From Piper betle (taxonomy: Eukaryota; Streptophyta; Magnoliopsida; Piperales; Piperaceae), in assembly GCA_033002965.1 (NCBI GenBank), contig JAURVB010003255.1, forward strand, positions 1 through 64,000: a DNA stretch of 64,000 bases, given 5' to 3'. This document shows, piece after piece, positions 24,421 through 35,462 of the stretch (the stretch's first letter is position 1; the number at the start of each line of letters is the position of its first letter). Under the pieces are notes generated by a model. It made no database searches and had not been told where the DNA came from. It saw only the letters and a list, made by a program, of their open reading frames with translations. Both the position numbers and the translations under genes were made by a program.

Positions 24421-24797
24421 CTCCTCCGCATTGTTTTGGAGTATAGTGGAATCGCTCCACCGCATATTAAAATAAACATAAGAAATAGTGGAATGTACTT
24501 GTTTTGTTTTATCTATTATACTACTTAGTGTTGTAATCACTAATGCGGAATTGCCTCTCGCAGGTGTGTAGATACGAGATTAGGTGATTGACATCCAGAG
24601 TATGGAGCAAAATAAATATGAGGACTCCTTTTTTTATTTAATTGAGAAATAAATGTGGCTGCTGGGAAACGGTCCAAGACTGTGGGATCTTTATATATGT
24701 TATTATTTATAAAAAATGTTTGACATAATTACTTTACTTTTGAGTAACACCTAGCCAGTTAGGCCCACAATATCGTGAAAAATGGCGGGTCGTTATA

Positions 24798-25260
24798 GGT
24801 GTCATCTCCAAACAACGTGCGCCTTGTCACCCCTTTCATCATGAGGGCACGTATTTAATATTTAAAGAATTTTAAGGGTGCAGCCCGTCATACTAAGTCA
24901 ATTCTTTGACCCCGGTTGCTATAACACCCCGTGCTTCGTTCACTTAAGGAACAAATTAGAAATGTCACAATCGAGTCAAGTCATGTCCAAAATTATTAAT
25001 TGGTAAGACTCAATCGATAAAATATATCGAACCAATCCGCTCGGCGTTATGAGAAAGAAAGACAATGCTTACTAATCTAGTTGGACAGACTACACGTGAA
25101 CAAATCATCGGCAACATAGGCCATACATGTTGGAATCATCCAGCTGGTCTGACCATATATGCTCTAGTCATCTCGTTAGACTGGCTCCTAGGGTCACTGC
25201 AAACTATGGGCCTAAGTAGATTTTACAATTTGGTTCACTCCATGAGCTGTTTCTGAAGCC
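24798..25260 (-). mobile_element. Scrambled family-E and LTR-B remnants right of solo LTR-A
   Basis: 24798-24861 continues the interior of the minus-strand family-E element. 24865-24920 (AAGGGTGCAGCCCGTCATAC, GTCAATTCTTTGACC) is a short inverted scrap like the array-flanking part of LTR-B (57550-57600). 24922-25060 is the terminal part of an inverted family-E LTR (TATAACACCCCGTGC). 25065-25260 is a second copy of the interior piece at 19245-19440 (shared CATACATGTTGGAATCATC). The order is not that of an intact element, so several deletions or rearrangements occurred. Confidence 0.55.
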
Positions 25261-26640
25261 ATCTGGACCCTAGCAATTTGGAAATTTACAAATAAAATTG
25301 GGAACCTACCCAAATGGCCATGGTAAGGTGTGGACCAAGTTTCACTCATATCAAACACGATTAATCTATTTTAAGGTAATTTACAACGTGAGTAAAAAAA
25401 TATAAAGTTTTCACCCTCCATCTTTATAATGTCCGGCTAAACACCTCTAAAACATACCTAGATAATTGTTACCCATTCCCTAAATTTATATATTTCAAGT
25501 AAACACTTATTGGAGCTTCGTATGTTTTGCCATATTTTGTTAGCTTAAAATTGTTGGTTTAACCTATAACACAATCATGTTCATAGTCATAAACAACATA
25601 GGAAATATAATGTGTAATTATGGATGATGTTCATGATTATTTAGTGGTTAGATTAGGCTTAAAATTTTACTAATAATTCCTAACATAACCATGACCAAAA
25701 TGGCATGTCGTGCATCAATAGATACTGCAAGGTCAAAGAGTGAAATTTGGAAAAAGAGGCAGTTATGTCACTATAATAGTGGAAGTTGCCACCTTTCCTC
25801 AATTTGTACCCTCATACATGCACATTATAGGGCATAACATGTAAAATTACCACAAAAAAATTGTATATCTACATGTTAAGAGTGTAACAAAAGATAAATT
25901 GTTCAATTGTAACATCAAAGTGCCAAGTTATGATTTTTATACTTAATAGTGTAAAATAGTTACCTATGTGCATTATTAAAAACATACCTATTTAGTTACT
26001 AGGCCAAATAATGCACATGAGTACTAAAAATGCTCCTAACAAGCATATCTACACCAAAAAATATCATAAAAATAAAATTACAAAACATAACAAGCAAAGT
26101 ACCGCCAACAACAAGTATAGAGGCAACACAAACCTGAAACTAACGATGGAAGACTAAGGGGAGGTCTTTTGAGACATCCAACCTTAAAACCTACCACCCT
26201 ATGAGGTTAGAAACGTGGAAGAGGGTGATTGGAGCTCCAATGAGAAAGAAGAAGGTCAGGGAAAGGAGAAGGAGAAATTGTGAGAAGGTGAGGGAATGGA
26301 TGCGTTTTATATAAAAAGGGTTGTTAGCTTGGTAATGTGATAGGTATGGGTGTCATACCTAAAGAGACATAGGTTGGTTTGGTGATGTCATAGGTATGGG
26401 TGTCATACCTAAAAAAGTATGGCTGGATTAGATAAAGAGATATGAGTTTAGTTAGCTAAAGATGTATAGGTTGGGTTAGTCCAAAACCTAAAAACTTAGG
26501 GTTTTTACCTTAAAGAGATTGGACCAACCATAGGTCCCAAAGGAGGCTTAAGATGGTCCAAAGGTTATCAAACACACGGCAAACATACAAAAGACACGCG
26601 AGGGACACGGTCCTAATGTATAATTATATACGACTCGACT
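25261..26640 (-). mobile_element. Possible degenerate LTR, minus strand
   Basis: On the minus strand a TATAAAA box (complement at 26307-26313) is followed by a CT-rich leader (TCCCTCACCTTCTCAC), the arrangement seen in the LTR-G copies. Just upstream of it a 50-base unit containing GTGATAGGTATGGGTGTCAT is present twice in tandem (26337-26360 and 26383-26410). No LTR ends or homologous copy were found in the window, so the identification rests on the promoter-leader pattern only. The rest of the stretch is AT-rich and non-coding. Confidence 0.3.
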
Positions 26641-27279
26641 GGACCAAACATAAAAAAGCCAAGCGTTTAGCATCCAAACACGCATACTAAGTGCCAAATA
26701 AGGCTAAGACCGAGCAAACTTACACTATACCATACACAAACCACATCAAGAAGGGCCAGACCCTATTAACCCGATTTAGGTAACAAATAAACCGACAGTA
26801 AAACCTTGGGCGGACAGCCTGAGTTTTTTGATGTCTTTATAAAACTCAAACTTTTGGTTCAAGGTTTCAGTGTTGATTGACCAGTATTAGGTTGGTCCAT
26901 GGCTGCTTGGGTTGGTTTGTCATACACGTAGGGCTTGAAGGGCTGGTTGTGCATGGCATGGTTATGGGACGTGTGGGTGTTTTTGTGTTGTCTTAGAATT
27001 AAACAAGGGCCCGTGCTTCATTTAGCGTGTGTGGGTGGTTTTAAGGGTTTTGCATCAAATGCATGGGAAACTCGGTCACATTTCTTTCATCTTGATCATT
27101 TTGGTCCGTGTTGTACATTGTTTGGATTTTTTGGTCATTTTTTATTGATTTGGCCTCCTTGCCTTGATTCCATAAAGTCATTTTTTGGTTTCATGTTAGT
27201 TTAAACTTTTATCGGCACGGTTGACAGCTTCCATCAACGTAATATGGTCTTTGCCAAATCATTGCCATGTGTCAGACCC
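26641..27279. other. Unassigned stretch
   Basis: No repeat partner in the window, no domain in any frame. An 89-codon frame at 26935-27204 is rich in Trp, Phe and Cys without recognisable pattern. Confidence 0.5.
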
Positions 27280-28540
27280 ACTTGCTGTCCAGTCAGTGCC
27301 TATGCTGCATGGTATCCCAGCCAACTGCTTGCATGTCGCCATCTGAATCACTGGAAATCTATATATATTTTCCACCCCTCATTGCACCACCTCCAACCAT
27401 CAGACAACCGTCGTCGTGCTCCCGACAATGGCGACCATCAATCGCACCACTGTCTTGCTGTCACCAGCATTCACTGGAAAGAAGCCCAAAATTCTTTCCA
27501 GAGATAGTATGCCTCTGTGTATCGTTCTACACTATCATGTTGCCTCCGACCTCGTTGTTGGTGTCACTCTACTCTCATCACCACCTGTCGTCGTTTGGAC
27601 ATGGCCAATCTCGCTATCGTCAACCATTGCCCAGATCATCGCCGTGTCCCCCCGCCCTTGATGATAACGGACATCGATGTCGGAGGGACTGTTGTTTACC
27701 TTGTTTGATGTGATATTATTTTTTATACTATTATATATTTTTTTCTCATTATTTTATTTGATTGATTGCATATGTAATTATTATTTATGTATATTTTATT
27801 TGGTTGACTCAATACTTGATTTATTTATTTTTATTGTTTGAGATGAGATTTGAGTATTGGACTACTTGATATTTGTTTTACACTTTTTAATTTATAATTG
27901 TCTCAATTCATGTACTATATGTGCTACTTGATTGTTTGTTGATACGAGCAAACACAATCATGCGTCATATGGATTGTGACTGAGTTGGCTTTCAATTATT
28001 GGTAATGGAGATCGAGCGCAACATTAAAATGCAACAGAAGCTTAGCTGATCAAGTCTGTTAAGACTCACTCCCTACTGGTATTTATACTCTGTCAGTTTT
28101 GTTCTGATATCGCAGGACAAGCTAAGTTGTGGTTTTTTCATTTTATGTTGTGTTATTTAGTCATTTTGTTTTCCCTGATAATAACTTTCAAGGATGAGGT
28201 CTCTTCAATTATTTTTAAAAATGGAAATCCACCTCTAGATGCTTTTAGGATGTGCCTGTAGATCTTTCATTTTAGTTAATGGATTTGTTTTGATATTTTA
28301 GGATGAGTTAAGTGGTGGGTTTTGTTATTACCCATTAAATTCAGGCTATTTAGTCGCTTAGTTTTTCTTTATTAATAATCTTCTTAGATAAATTCACTTG
28401 AATTATTTTTTAAAATAACGATCCACTTTAAGTTGTCTCTGGAATGTGCGTGTAGATTTATAACTTTGGTTAAGCATTTGTAAAAAATTAACTTAGCCCT
28501 TAATGTTGCACTTAAGTAAGGTTATTATAGCTAACACCTC
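27280..28540 (+). mobile_element. Degenerate LTR of the C/D/E type
   Basis: A GC-rich part with CACC/CGCC words (27380-27700) followed by a T-rich part and then the boxes GATATCGCAGGACAAGCTAA (28108) and AAGGATGAGGTCTCTTCAA (28190) reproduces the order of the C, D and E LTRs (GC-rich middle, then TTGCAGGACGAGTTAAGTGG, then GAGGATGAGATCCCTC). Ends are not visible. The apparent frames at 27244-27713 overlap each other in three frames in GC-rich DNA and are not convincing genes. Confidence 0.45.
28090..28470 (+). repeat. Tandem duplication, about 190 bp unit, two copies
   Basis: The segment with GATATCGCAGGACAAGCTAAG, TTTAGTCATTTTGTTTTCCC and GTGCCTGTAGATCTTTCATT recurs as GATATTTTAGGATGAGTTAA, TTTAGTCGCTTAGTTTTTC and GTGCGTGTAGATTTATAACT. 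Spacing between matching words is about 190 bases throughout, so it is one duplicated unit. Confidence 0.65.
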
Positions 28541-29729
28541 TCAGTGAGCTCTTCAATGGTGACGGTCATGGAAGTTGAAGAAGATGCACGTGTAGAGCAT
28601 GGGGTATCGTGATGTGAAGTGTGAGTGACTCCATGATTTGTAGAAGGATCCTCCCCCTGAAGGTCGAGTTCAGCAATCCAATCCAAGCCAAACCATATTC
28701 TTGAGGGGAGGAGGGTTCGATGGTGACCATGGTGCTGTCATTATTCCTCCCTTATTATCTCTAGATACCAATTTATTTAGAGTAGTGTAGTTGAATACCT
28801 TGGGAGGGAGATGTGCCAAGTCGAAGTACCAAATTTAATACCGACTTGCTTGAGCAACCCGGATAGAATTTGTGCATAAGGAAGATATACTAGTCTCTAA
28901 TTTCGATACTAGAACATGCGGTTGATCACGAGAATAAGAAGCTTTGATATTCATCATAATAATAATCCTATTAATGGTGTACTCGACAAATGCAGATAAA
29001 ATGTCAAGAAATGTTGATGTATGAATGTTATAAAGTGCGTCTCATTCACTTCCTCCCCACCATACAAATATTCAGCAATGTGATTAGCTCGAAGGTAAAA
29101 TGTGGATTGGTTGATGGTGGCTCAGACTGACCAGAGATTGATCCTACACGGAATAATAAAACTCTCGAAGCTTGGGCACAAATATATTCAGTTTTGTTGA
29201 ATATCGGACAGTGAGAATCGAGATCATTAAGATTGAGCTTGATCTCATACACCAGAAATCGAGCATTGAAGCTTGCTTGGTCCGAAGAAATGTTCTTGGC
29301 CATAATGTTTCCACCACTAGCTTTTCAAGGAGCAATGTCTGGCTGCTTTGATCGAGATCATGGGGATAAACTTTCGTCGATGATTGCCAAAGTGAGAGGC
29401 AAAAGGATGAATGAAAATTTCATAATCATGAGCTCAAAAAACAACAATTTACACACACCATAAATGATAGTAAACACAAGCCACCAGGATCACACCACAT
29501 AGCTAGCCAAGTAACAATTTTCCACTACCAAATGTTTCGCACCAATTGGCGAGGATAGGTCCAGGAGTAGAGGCTGTTATTGAGTAGAGGGCTGCATGTG
29601 ATGGCAAGGGAAGGCCGGTGGAGATCGGCAACAGTGAGAGGTGCAGCAACAGGGACAATCATCGACAGGCTAAGAAAAACTACTCTTCCGTTGGCCGGTC
29701 ATTTATTATATCGGGATCACCATTGACTT
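28541..29729 (-). pseudogene. Decayed retroelement-like sequence, not assigned
   Basis: On the minus strand an 85-codon frame (29046-29303) reads QASFNARFLVYEIKLNLND and ASRVLLFRVGSISGQSEPP, and further readable pieces with stops continue to about 28600. The reading looks protein-like over several hundred bases, with some likeness to the plant transposon-associated proteins carried by large retroelements, but I could not place a domain. It lies directly downstream of the Copia protease remnant in the same orientation, so it may be a separate element inserted there or Copia sequence too decayed to recognise. Confidence 0.35.
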
Positions 29730-30140
29730 ACACTAAACAAGAAGTTGTTTCCATTAATAAATGGAGTGTTTTCATTAATTTTATCATTTCCCATGATCTT
29801 GCCTTTTTCATTGTCTGGAATGCTACTAATTCTCCTTCTTGTAAAGTAAAACTAAAGAATATAGATTAGTCCCTGATTATGTATGTTGAGCATCCATTAT
29901 CAAGATATTACATTACTTGCCTCTTCTCGAGCTATTTCACATTTGAAACCCATCTATAAACTCTCTTATGACCATATTCTTGATCTAGCAAGAAGATGTG
30001 ATGTAACCTTTTCTTCCTGAATAATGGAAAACATGACAATAGGTGAATATAGAAAATGACAAATGACGGAGGAAGAAGCTTTGACAAATGGAAAAGATTT
30101 GTTGTAGCTACTTTGATGATTTTCCCCTCAAGGCCTAGTT
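29730..30140 (-). pseudogene. Ty1/Copia protease remnant
   Basis: Minus-strand reading gives YLDNGCSTY near 29885-29910, matching the Copia protease hallmark W-x-L-D-S-G-C-S-x-H-M-T with Ser changed to Asn, then FSFTLQEGELVAF, then (after a frameshift) DNEKGKIMGNDKI and NGNNFLFSVSQ, which follow the family pattern (F-G-D-N-x-K-G-K-I-x-G and L-L-S-V-S-Q-L). The catalytic Asp codon is present. Frameshifts and stops make it inactive. It follows the gag remnant in the order expected for Copia. Confidence 0.7.
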
Positions 30141-31260
30141 TTTAAGAGACTGTTAGGACAGAAGCACTTGGCTTAGCTTGATAGGCTGTCGTTTAAAGTT
30201 GGACAAGACTTTATTCTCAAAATTATGAAGAAGGTGGAGCTTTGGATTTTCTTGAGAAGTTGTAGGACCTTCATCAAGGCCACCTTCATCAAGTCTTGGT
30301 CTTCTATGGATAGGTTGGCCTTGTCCTTGGATAGACATCCGTCTTTAGCTTCTTTTCCGCATTCTTTCTAGAAATTACAGAAGAATCATTACAATGTTCA
30401 TCAAAAGTAACTTGTAATTCATCATTGCCCCCAATTGACACAGAAAAATTCACTCATGTCATCTTCATCAAAGTTGGAACAGTTGTTGGAGTGGTTGAGG
30501 AACTTTTTATTCACTCGTGTCATCTTTGATTCTTTATACTTGAATGCTCCGTAGTTGCGAAGAAAGAGCTCGAATTTCCTCATGATAAGAGCAATGTCTT
30601 CATATTTCTTACTACACACTGAGTCTGTATGATTTGGAGTGCTAGATTCTTCTTCTTGATAGACTTCTCATCCTCAAGCAATGTTTGTTCGTAAGCAATG
30701 AGGAATTCAAGTATTTCTTGAACAGATAGTTGCCTTAGAACTTGGCTTCCTCAATGGCCATGACTTTTGATCTCTACTCTTGCAGTAGGGTTTAAAATAG
30801 CTATTAGTTCAATTATATTCTAATAAGGAATTTCCCCAAACCATGAGTCCTACGACGAAATCATTCAAATGTGACACTTCGAAAAATTTTTTTATCCGAT
30901 TTCATTTAAAAACATCTCATACTTATGAGTAAATTTAATAATTTTGGAGTGTTTCACTTGATTGTAACTTCGTGAGTAACTTCAAACAGGTTTGAAACCT
31001 CTTCTCTTTTGCCAATTGGTATAAAGAAACTCTGTTGTGTTTTTCTTGATTCAATATACAATATAAAGCATTCATCGCCTTGACATTGATAATAAGTAGT
31101 TTCTTTTAAGCATTACTGCCCTTATGCCTAGTGGCTATTACTTTATCATAGCAGTCCTCTATTAAATTTCCAAATATCAATATCATGAGAGGATAATAAG
31201 ATTTTCATTTTATTCTTCCAATAGTTAAAGTTGGAGCCATTAAAGATGAAAGGTCTTGAA
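30141..31260 (-). pseudogene. Ty1/Copia gag remnant
   Basis: Minus-strand pieces in order: FNGSNFNYWKNKMKILL (31210-31260), the conserved F-D-G-x-N-Y-x-x-W-K-x-x-M start of plant Copia Gag; a middle part with FEVTHEVTIK; HGLGKFLI (compare G-K-x-L); then SVQEILEFLIAYEQTLLEDE and, at 30422-30619, EDIALIMRKFELFLRNYGAF, matching the L-L-x-S-L-x-x-Y-E and I-A-L-I-T-R-K-F-K-x-F-L motifs. Stops and frameshifts interrupt it. The 61-codon frame at 30153-30338 continues the same region. It is the only Ty1/Copia coding sequence in a window otherwise dominated by Ty3/Gypsy. Confidence 0.75.
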
Positions 31261-32890
31261 GTGGAAAGTGCACTCCGATGGTTGATAACTCTCTCAAAGA
31301 GTTATTATTTTGAATTAATTTGAATATGTTTTAGTAGTCTTGAATAGGTTTTTATATTAGTTTTAATATATATTAGGAATTTTCATGAGAGCTAAATAAA
31401 ATCATGAAATTGTTATAATTATTAGTTTAATTGTGTTTATTGAGTCTTATGTGCAAGAAAATGTTTGACCCAAACCGTTATTGGGATTTATTGAAGATTT
31501 GCCCCTGCCCAATTAGAGTTGCGATCCCAAGTGGGAACTTCATAGGAGACTGACGTAAGCGAAAGGAAGTGAAACTAAGGCCAAGACAGCTTTGCTTGCA
31601 ATTCATCTTATCCTTTTCCTCTTTTCTTTTGATTGTATTGAACTCCATTGTCGGATGCTATGACCTTCATGACGCTTTTAATTAGATTTATGGGGTAAAA
31701 CTCATCTAAAATGTACAATGGACCTTAGTTTCAATATGATATAATGTTGTTTTCTATCTATTTGTGATTATGAAAGGTTGATCGTTTTGTTCAAATCATT
31801 ATGCTACAATAGCCTAACTAACTTTTGTTAGATCAAAAGGTTTGGTTTCATCTAGACATAGGGAAATGAGAGATGTCATGAATTGAACTGGCTTTATTGT
31901 AGAGGTAGACATACACTTGATATTATAAATAATTGAAAATTGGAATTGATCTTAATGTATCATCTTAGCTTCTTTTCCACAAGACATGTATTAATTATAT
32001 CAAAATTGAAGGTTTTAATAAGATGCAATAGCCCGTTACAATTACACATATTTCCTTAGTTATCAATTCTAATCAATTTACAAGGAGATGGGAATAGTAG
32101 TCCTATGCTATAGAAAAATTATGCCAAATTGGAAATCTTAGATAACATAATTAATTGTAAGAAAACCTCATATTCCCTTTGCCTATATTTAGATTAATCT
32201 AGTTTTAATTTCAAGTAATTAATGCCTTTTGCCTTGATTGATTGTCGGGTAAAATTAGATTGTTTCAATAGCAACTGTTGTTTTTATCTCTACGTTAGTT
32301 AAATCATTAATCAAGTGAACTAGAGTAAAAGTAAGAAAAAGTTATAAATTTATGGTGGGAATTATCTTATACTCACTAGTTTTTATTTGATGTGTGCACT
32401 TGCACAAAGGAGAAAATACAACAATTGATTGAGTTCTTCTTGTCCATCTTCAAACTTAGGCTTGATACCAAATGAAACTTAAGAAGTGACTAAAAAGAAA
32501 TGGGCAATGAACAAGTTAATACACCCGTGATTAAAACTTTTTAGATCACGATAGATAAGATAATGCATAAAGAAGTAAATAAAGTTCAAATTGACTCAAG
32601 GGCGTAAGGTTGGCAAATTTAGCCCAGCGACACTCATAAATGAATCAATAATCACTTCCTCTTTTAAAATCCCCAAGTAAAGAAGGCAAACTATTTAGAT
32701 TTTGAAAGGCTTAAACCCATGAAAAATCAAATAACACATAAATAAAAGAATGAGTAGAGGAGACGAAAGACACAATAAATTTTAAGGGCCTTGTGGAAGA
32801 CTAATGCAGTCTTCTATTCCCACACTTTTTGCTGGGTTGCAAAAATTGTGAAATCGGCCGATTCGAACCGATTCTAGACAATTCCAAAAT
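31261..32890. other. AT-rich stretch, probably degraded retroelement leader or LTR
   Basis: No coding frame. 32330-32420 (GGTGGGAATTATCTTATACT, TTGATGTGTGCACTTGCAC) resembles the end region of a plant Gypsy LTR read on the plus strand. On the minus strand TTTGGTATCAAGCC (near 32467-32480) resembles an initiator-Met primer site with two mismatches, which would suit the Copia element to its left, but no LTR end is attached. I see no other structure. Confidence 0.35.
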
Positions 32891-33500
32891 CAATTGATTT
32901 GAGTCTATTCCAGAATCAGTCGATTTGACTAGATTCTAGACGGCGGCAGGAGACGGCTACAGGCGACTGGTGGGAGGGGCTGCAGGGGCAACGGCAGTGG
33001 GGAGGACGGGGCGGCGAGGGCAGTGATAGGTTGACAGGGGACGCAACGATAGGGTGGCGGCGGGGTGGAGCGGGGGGTGACGGGGCGATAGGGTGGCGAC
33101 AAAACAGCACGGTGGGGTGGGGGGCGAAGGGGGGGGTGACGGGGCGGCGAGGGTGATGGGACGACGGGGTGGCAGGGCGGGTTGGGGGGCGACGCAGGGT
33201 GGGGACAGGGCAGGGGCCGGTGAGAGGGAGGTGGGCAGAGCAGTGGGGCGAGGGGTTTGGATGGCGTCAGGGAGAGAGAAGGGGGAGGGGGTGGGGAAGA
33301 AAATACAGGTGGTATTCTTGTAAATAAAAGTTGACTCGCCTCCGATTTGAGTTAAAAATAATAACTAACTCTAAATAATCCAAAACAAATTCAAAAAATA
33401 TGAAAAAATGTCATAAAATATAATACATATCATAACATAAAAATGACATGTTTTATTACTAATAAGCCACTAATTTTGTCTAAGTTGAAATTTTTATATA
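32891..33500 (-). mobile_element. Inverted fragment of LTR family D
   Basis: AATAAAAGTTGACTCGCC, AAAAATAATAACTAACTC, AAAAATATGAAAAAATGTC and AAATGACATGTTTTATTAC follow in the same order as 49345-49500 of the inverted LTR-D, and the G-rich strand before it corresponds to 49020-49300. No LTR termini are present. Confidence 0.6.
32940..33300 (+). repeat. G-rich low-complexity tract
   Basis: Long runs built from GGGGCG, GGGTGGCG and GGGGTGACGG words with many G4 runs on the plus strand. It lies in the part of LTR-D that is GC-rich in other copies but is far more repetitive here. Apparent frames (33093-33323 plus, 32916-33110 minus) are low-complexity artefacts. Confidence 0.7.
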
Positions 33501-33648
33501 GAACCAATTTATATTGATTCAACTGAACCGCTTCCTGACCGATTAAGACCGATTCGATCCGATTCAGTGACTTCCTAGAAAATCGATTCAATGCCTGATT
33601 CTGATTTTTTCAACTATGACTTTTTGAGAGAAATGGACTTCTATTGTA

Positions 33649-35462
33649 TGTAACATCTAATAATTTTTATTGCATGATGTTATTTAGTCAATTTAGATGG
33701 TCATACTTAGTATTTTTGATCAGGATAAAATTTCTCTCTGTATTTTAAAGCATATTATGGTATGTTATACATTGATAAATTATGTAAAATGGTTTTTATA
33801 CTTTGTACTGGGTAGAAGATTAAAGCCTAATGTGAGAAAGGTGGAATATGACAATTGGTCAGAGCAAATTTGATGAAATAGGTAAATGGTCATCTAAACA
33901 GGCAAATGGGCATGGTTAGGTTCGGAACAATTCCATATTTATTTATTTTTTGCTTGTTAGATTTTTTGTTCAATTTTGATTTTTCACTTACAATGGTCTA
34001 GAGGTGTGAGTGAAAATGAGATTGAAAAGATTACCTAATAAACCACTAAGGGCCAAATTGGTCGAATATGGACAAACGGTTGAACTTCGATGAGCTTTAT
34101 GGTTTAAGCGAGGGTTAAAACATGGCTACAAAGTTTTATTAGGTTAGTAAGAGACTTCTAGGAGGTTTAAGGATAGTTAAGGAAGAGGGAAATATAATAG
34201 GAGTATATAAACATCTTAAGAGGTGATTTGGCCTTTTCTTTGCCAAAAACCTAAGAGTTATCCTTCTTCTTTAATGCCGAACATGAAACTCCTCTCTTCC
34301 ATTGTTCCTGCATTGTTCTTCATCATTTTTGGTGGTTAGAATGGTTCTAAGTCACCCATTTTCAAAAACAACCAAGAAGAGGTTAGTAATACAACTTCAA
34401 CATAATTAATTCATGCATCATGGGCATATTCATGTTGTGTATTCTATGAATCATGTATGAACGTATTGCATTCATGGTAAAAAATTTTAAATAATTATTT
34501 GATGCATGTCAATCATAATTGGGACCATGAACTTGATTTTTATGTAGGGGGTAGGGTTAAATAATGTTGATACTAAGTTCTGTATTGTTTGATGCATAAA
34601 AGAATAAGTTAAGGAAAAACCATATAAGAACCTACTATCAATTATCAAGAAACATTCTAAATTCTTAGTTTTGATGTAAATAAGAGGTGTATAAAGTTTC
34701 ATCGTGTTTGAATAGTTTCTTTCAAAGCCCTAGGCAAATTGTTGACAATTATTTAACTTAATTATTATGTTTTGTTGACAAAAATTGTATGGGGTATGAA
34801 ACTAAAATTCATTTTAGTGGAATGTCATAAAACATGATAGGATGTAGTGGGAAATTTTTCATTATGTTTGTACTTCGTTTGGTCTTTAAAATAATACAAA
34901 AGTTGGAAAAATCTAAATTTAGAAGCAGCACCGGCGACATTGGTTACTAGTGATGCGGCTCAGTTGAAAGAGAAATACAAGAGGACGACACATCACCGCT
35001 CATAGCTGAGAATGCTAGTGCATGGAGCACTCATTTGAAAAATTTTTAGTAAAAAGAAATAAAATATGAGTGCCGTGGCATTCAACACTAAGGCGACTGG
35101 TGTTGCAGCACTCACACCTGAGCACCGTAGCGCTAAGCCCCGCCCTGAGGCCCTCAACCCATTTTTAAATTTTGTAGTTATTTAATATTTAAACATCGTG
35201 CATATGCCATATATGATTATATAATGGCTATAATACCTTAATATGATATTAAATACATGTTGTATTCATATTTAACTTATAGTTTGAGTGGTGAATCAAT
35301 TATAGTCATGTCATATCATACATTCATATATGTACGTTCTAGTTGGGTAGTGATGGATAGTGCTTGTTTCATTGCTTAGACTATGAAGGTGATAGCTGAG
35401 ATGTTCTAGAGCTCAGGATGCTATTGACCAGGTCTGTTTAGTCATCAATTGGGGAGTTTTAT
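33649..35462 (+). mobile_element. LTR, family G copy 3, part 1 of 3
   Basis: It starts TGTAACATCTAATAATTTTT, has the TATA box at 34204-34210, a T/C-rich leader and TTAATTCATGCATCATGGGC (34403) in the order of copies 1 and 2, and AGGTCTGTTTAG at 35433 as at 12836. At 35462 it is interrupted by element C; the sequence resumes at 41348 and again at 44342. Confidence 0.7.
34204..34210 (+). promoter_or_regulatory. TATA box of LTR-G copy 3
   Basis: TATATAAACATC, about 555 bases after the LTR start, at the same place as in copies 1 and 2. Confidence 0.55.

Larger units (their letters stand above)
22250..24797 (+). mobile_element. Solo LTR, family A (2.55 kb)
   Basis: It starts TGTAAAGACCCGG and ends GGCGGGTCGTTATA (CA decayed to TA), with family-E interior sequence on both sides and no gag, pol, primer site or polypurine tract attached. 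GGTG lies directly before and directly after it, and GGTGT if one terminal T is shared, which is an imperfect target duplication. Inside: TATA box at 22521, a leader with GGAGGGCGTCATCTACATC, and a large hairpin-rich tandem array at 23750-24420. It arose by recombination between the two LTRs of a former full element. Confidence 0.85.

Noticed and set aside
24798..24921. Intact 5' LTR junction with primer site for the minus-strand family-E element
   Set aside because: The bases before TATAACACC at 24922 belong to an inverted LTR-B scrap, not to a primer site, so the junction is rearranged.
27244..27713. Up to 148-codon overlapping frames as a host gene
   Set aside because: Four overlapping frames in the same GC-rich segment, no domain, and the segment corresponds to the GC-rich middle of C/D/E-type LTRs.
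32467..32480. Minus-strand TTTGGTATCAAGCC as the Copia primer site
   Set aside because: Position and orientation would suit the Copia remnant, but there is no LTR terminus beside it and two bases differ from the usual site, so it is only mentioned in the stretch description.
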